Assembly (NCBI RefSeq): GCF_036017915.1
Contig: NZ_CP107929.1
Span: 2,108,001 to 2,172,000 of the forward strand
Source of the DNA: Micromonospora sp. NBC_00421
GTDB taxonomy: Bacteria; Actinomycetota; Actinomycetes; Mycobacteriales; Micromonosporaceae
Reading direction: 5' to 3'
DNA: 64,000 nucleotides
Shown: one piece after another, positions 62,654-64,000 of the stretch
Numbering within the stretch: the first letter of the stretch is position 1
Layout: each line of letters begins with the position of its first letter
Notes under the pieces: model-generated
Seen by the model: the letters and a program-made list of their open reading frames with translations, nothing else
Databases searched by the model: none
Told to the model about the DNA's origin: nothing
Translations under genes and position numbers: made by a program

Positions 62654-63354
62654 TTCTCCAGCAGGTCGGCGACGTGCGCCTCGGCCTGGTTCTCCACCGC
62701 CAACCGGAACGCCTCGGTGAGCACGTTGACCACGCCCTGGGTCAGCAGGATCGTCTCCCGGTCGACGTCGGCCCAGGACGACCGGGACGCGGTGCCGCCG
62801 AGTTCGGGGGCGAGGGCCAGCATCCGGGCGGTGACGGCCGCGACCAGTTCGTCGGCGAGCGGTCGGACGCTGTCGAGCACCTCGCTGAGGGCCTGCAACG
62901 CCGGCACCGTGCCCATCCGTACCCGGTGCAGGTCCAGGGCGGCGCGTAGCGGCCGGGGCCGCACCGTGCGTACCGTCCCGTCCGGGGCCCGTCCGATCAC
63001 CCCGTGTCGGGTCAGCGCGTGGGTCAGCGCGGGCCGCTCGGTGGCCAACCGTTGCAGCATCGCGGTCAGCCCGTCGGGTGCCTCGTCGCTGGCCCGCACG
63101 CCGAGCATCGCCTCGATGGACACCAGGTTGAAGCCCTGCCGTTGCAGGGTCAGGATGGCGTCCAGCCGGCGGACGTGGGAGTCGTCGTAGAGCGCGACCC
63201 GCCCCCGGCGTACCGGTGGGGCCAACAGGCGGCGAGCCTGGTGGGCGCGGATGTTGCGCGCCGACATCCCCACCTTGCGGGCGAGTTCCTCCACGGTGTA
63301 GCCGACCGCGGTGCCGGCGGTCGCCGGTCCGGTCGTCACCCGGTCGATGGTCAC
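62599..63354 (-). CDS. MerR-family transcriptional regulator
   Basis: 251 aa from GTG 63354, preceded by GGAGG at 5-nt spacing. The N-terminal MerR HTH (about 18-85) reads YTVEELARKVGMSARNIRAHQARRLLAPPVRRGRVALYDDSHVRRLDAILTLQRQGFNLVSI. The remaining 160 residues are helical, without a recognised ligand domain. It is convergent with the NHLM ABC gene and divergent from the candidate precursor gene, whose promoter region it probably controls. The frame stays open upstream, but no ribosome-binding site supports a longer protein. Confidence 0.88.
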   Translation of the reverse strand: MTIDRVTTGPATAGTAVGYTVEELARKVGMSARNIRAHQARRLLAPPVRRGRVALYDDSHVRRLDAILTLQRQGFNLVSIEAMLGVRASDEAPDGLTAMLQRLATERPALTHALTRHGVIGRAPDGTVRTVRPRPLRAALDLHRVRMGTVPALQALSEVLDSVRPLADELVAAVTARMLALAPELGGTASRSSWADVDRETILLTQGVVNVLTEAFRLAVENQAEAHVADLLENHLGAELSVEDGSPVDNG

Positions 63355-63724
63355 GGTGGCCTCCGCAGGCGTCGGGGACGGGGTACGGCGACCTGCCGGC
63401 CGGTTGCGGCGGACGGCGGGCTCCCCGGGGCCGAGAGTATGGCGGGGCGACCCGCGGGGGACAGAAGGGGAACCACTACTTGCCCCCGACGGTGGTGAAC
63501 CATTATCCTCCGTGACCGCACGATCACAGCTATTCCGCATTACCCGAGTTCCGCCGTTTCCCGCCCCATTCGCGGCCACATTCGATGAAATTCCCCCCGG
63601 GGTGATCCCGGCCCGCTCCGGCTGACCCAGGATGAAGCGAAATCGGGTGGCCCGGGATTGGCCGGGCCGCCCCCGCCGTCGCCGCGCCGCAGGCGCGACC
63701 CGGCCGTCGAAGGGAGCAGGAACC
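63355..63724. other. 370-bp divergent region between the MerR regulator and the NHLP precursor
   Basis: No gene is seen. The middle (about 63470-63600) is less GC-rich than the surroundings. It contains a direct repeat GAACCACTAC / GAACCATTAT (63470-63479 and 63497-63506, 27 bp apart), a MerR-like dyad (63512-63527), and a GATAAT hexamer on the minus strand (63502-63507). The promoter of the precursor gene is presumably in the right part, but I cannot place it. Confidence 0.5.
63502..63527 (-). promoter_or_regulatory. Candidate MerR promoter/operator
   Basis: GTGACCG-CA-CGATCAC (63512-63527) is a 7-2-7 inverted repeat with one mismatch. Reading leftward it is followed after 4 bp by GATAAT, a good -10. 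MerR regulators bind dyads between the -35 and -10 elements, and this dyad is placed there, though no clear -35 is visible. This suggests autoregulation. Confidence 0.4.
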
Positions 63725-64000
63725 GTGACACCTGTCGATCGGGCGGTCTTCGTTGCCGCCTACAGCCGGTTGGTCGCCGATGTGTGGGCCGACCCGGCCC
63801 GGGAGCGGGCGCTGGACCGTGCCCCCCGGACGTTGCTCGCCGAGTACGGCCTCGGCCTGCCCGAGGACGTGCAGGTCCGCGTGGTCCGGGACGTCGCCGA
63901 CGCCGACCCCGACCTGGAGGCGCAGGTCAGCTCGTGGCAACAGGCGTCGTCCACCGGCACCTTCGTGCTCTTCGTGCCGGCGTTGCTGCCGGTGACCGAG
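63725..64000 (+). CDS. NHLP-family (nitrile hydratase-like leader) RiPP precursor, 3' end outside window
   Basis: 92 residues are visible from GTG 63725, which has AGGGAG 8 nt upstream. The frame is open at base 64000. The sequence resembles the nitrile-hydratase-alpha-like leader of NHLP precursors: AYSRLVADVWADPARERALD, then APRTLLAEYGLGLPEDVQVRVVRD. This matches the pattern in which an A-W-x-DP start is followed by LLxxP, xxxLxxxGxxLP and VxVxVVxD. After it comes FVLFVPALLPVTE, where NHLP leaders usually have a hydrophobic Pro-rich strand before the final Gly-Gly-type cleavage site. The core is outside the window. It is divergent from MerR and beside the matching C39/NHLM exporters. A nitrile hydratase alpha gene is the alternative, disfavoured by context. 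Confidence 0.8.
   Translation, partial: MTPVDRAVFVAAYSRLVADVWADPARERALDRAPRTLLAEYGLGLPEDVQVRVVRDVADADPDLEAQVSSWQQASSTGTFVLFVPALLPVTE

Noticed and set aside
63530..63940. Minus-strand frame opposite the NHLP-like precursor
   Set aside because: No ribosome-binding site or motif; the plus-strand frame has a good ribosome-binding site and the expected leader pattern.

Overview
The window is visibly very GC-rich, with short intergenic gaps, frequent GTG starts, many ATGA/GTGA stop-start overlaps, large LuxR-type and BTAD regulators, XRE regulators with TPR-like tails and secreted polysaccharide-degrading enzymes with P/T-rich linkers. This fits a filamentous actinomycete, most probably Micromonosporaceae (Micromonospora-like). 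The family placement is inference from gene style, not a database match. I see no rRNA, tRNA, CRISPR array, transposase or integrase.

Layout. (1) 1-4.5 kb: secreted plant and fungal polymer degradation: the 3' end of a PL9-type pectate lyase, a GH18 chitinase with a chitin-binding module, and a pectinesterase behind a LacI-type palindrome. (2) 4.5-16.3 kb: two XRE regulators (one coupled to a 55-aa ORF), a Na+/H+ antiporter, a lone kynureninase, a CopC-CopD copper protein, a PucR/CdaR regulator divergent from an FAD dehydrogenase, and a LacI regulator. (3) 16.3-21.3 kb: a 559-bp gap with operators and a long inverted repeat, then a 1369-aa hybrid kinase/SpoIIE phosphatase overlapping a STAS anti-anti-sigma factor. 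(4) 21.3-37.5 kb: a VOC protein, an asymmetric heterodimeric ABC exporter, a secreted anchored protein, a BTAD/NB-ARC regulator convergent with a DrrAB-like exporter, an acyl-CoA dehydrogenase/CoA-transferase pair divergent from TetR, and a decayed extradiol-dioxygenase operon. In that operon the 5' parts of both an iclR gene and ligB are gone. (5) 37.5-48.2 kb: a 193-aa protein, a large membrane M48 protease and a solute-binding-domain/membrane fusion, then a glycosyltransferase-deacetylase-EamA operon and a secreted AA10 chitin LPMO with a small lipoprotein.

(6) 48.5-64 kb holds the most interesting locus, a RiPP cluster of the NHLM/TOMM kind. A large LuxR-family ATPase regulator and a lipoprotein precede an almost seamless operon: leader-binding/E1-like-YcaO cyclodehydratase, 13-codon ORF, SagB-type azoline dehydrogenase, HlyD-like secretion protein, C39-peptidase ABC transporter and a second NHLM ABC transporter. 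A MerR-type regulator converges on the operon. Divergent from it, running off the right edge, is a gene whose product looks like an NHLP (nitrile-hydratase-like leader) precursor. The core peptide lies outside the window.

How the parts connect. The chitinase (about 2.6 kb) and the LPMO (about 46.6 kb) carry near-identical AT-rich 20-bp boxes upstream, suggesting shared control of chitin breakdown across 44 kb. In the RiPP locus the expected flow is: precursor made, leader bound by the cyclodehydratase, Cys/Ser/Thr cyclised by YcaO, azolines oxidised by SagB, leader cut by C39 and product exported by the two ABC proteins with the HlyD-like adaptor. The regulators at both ends would control timing.
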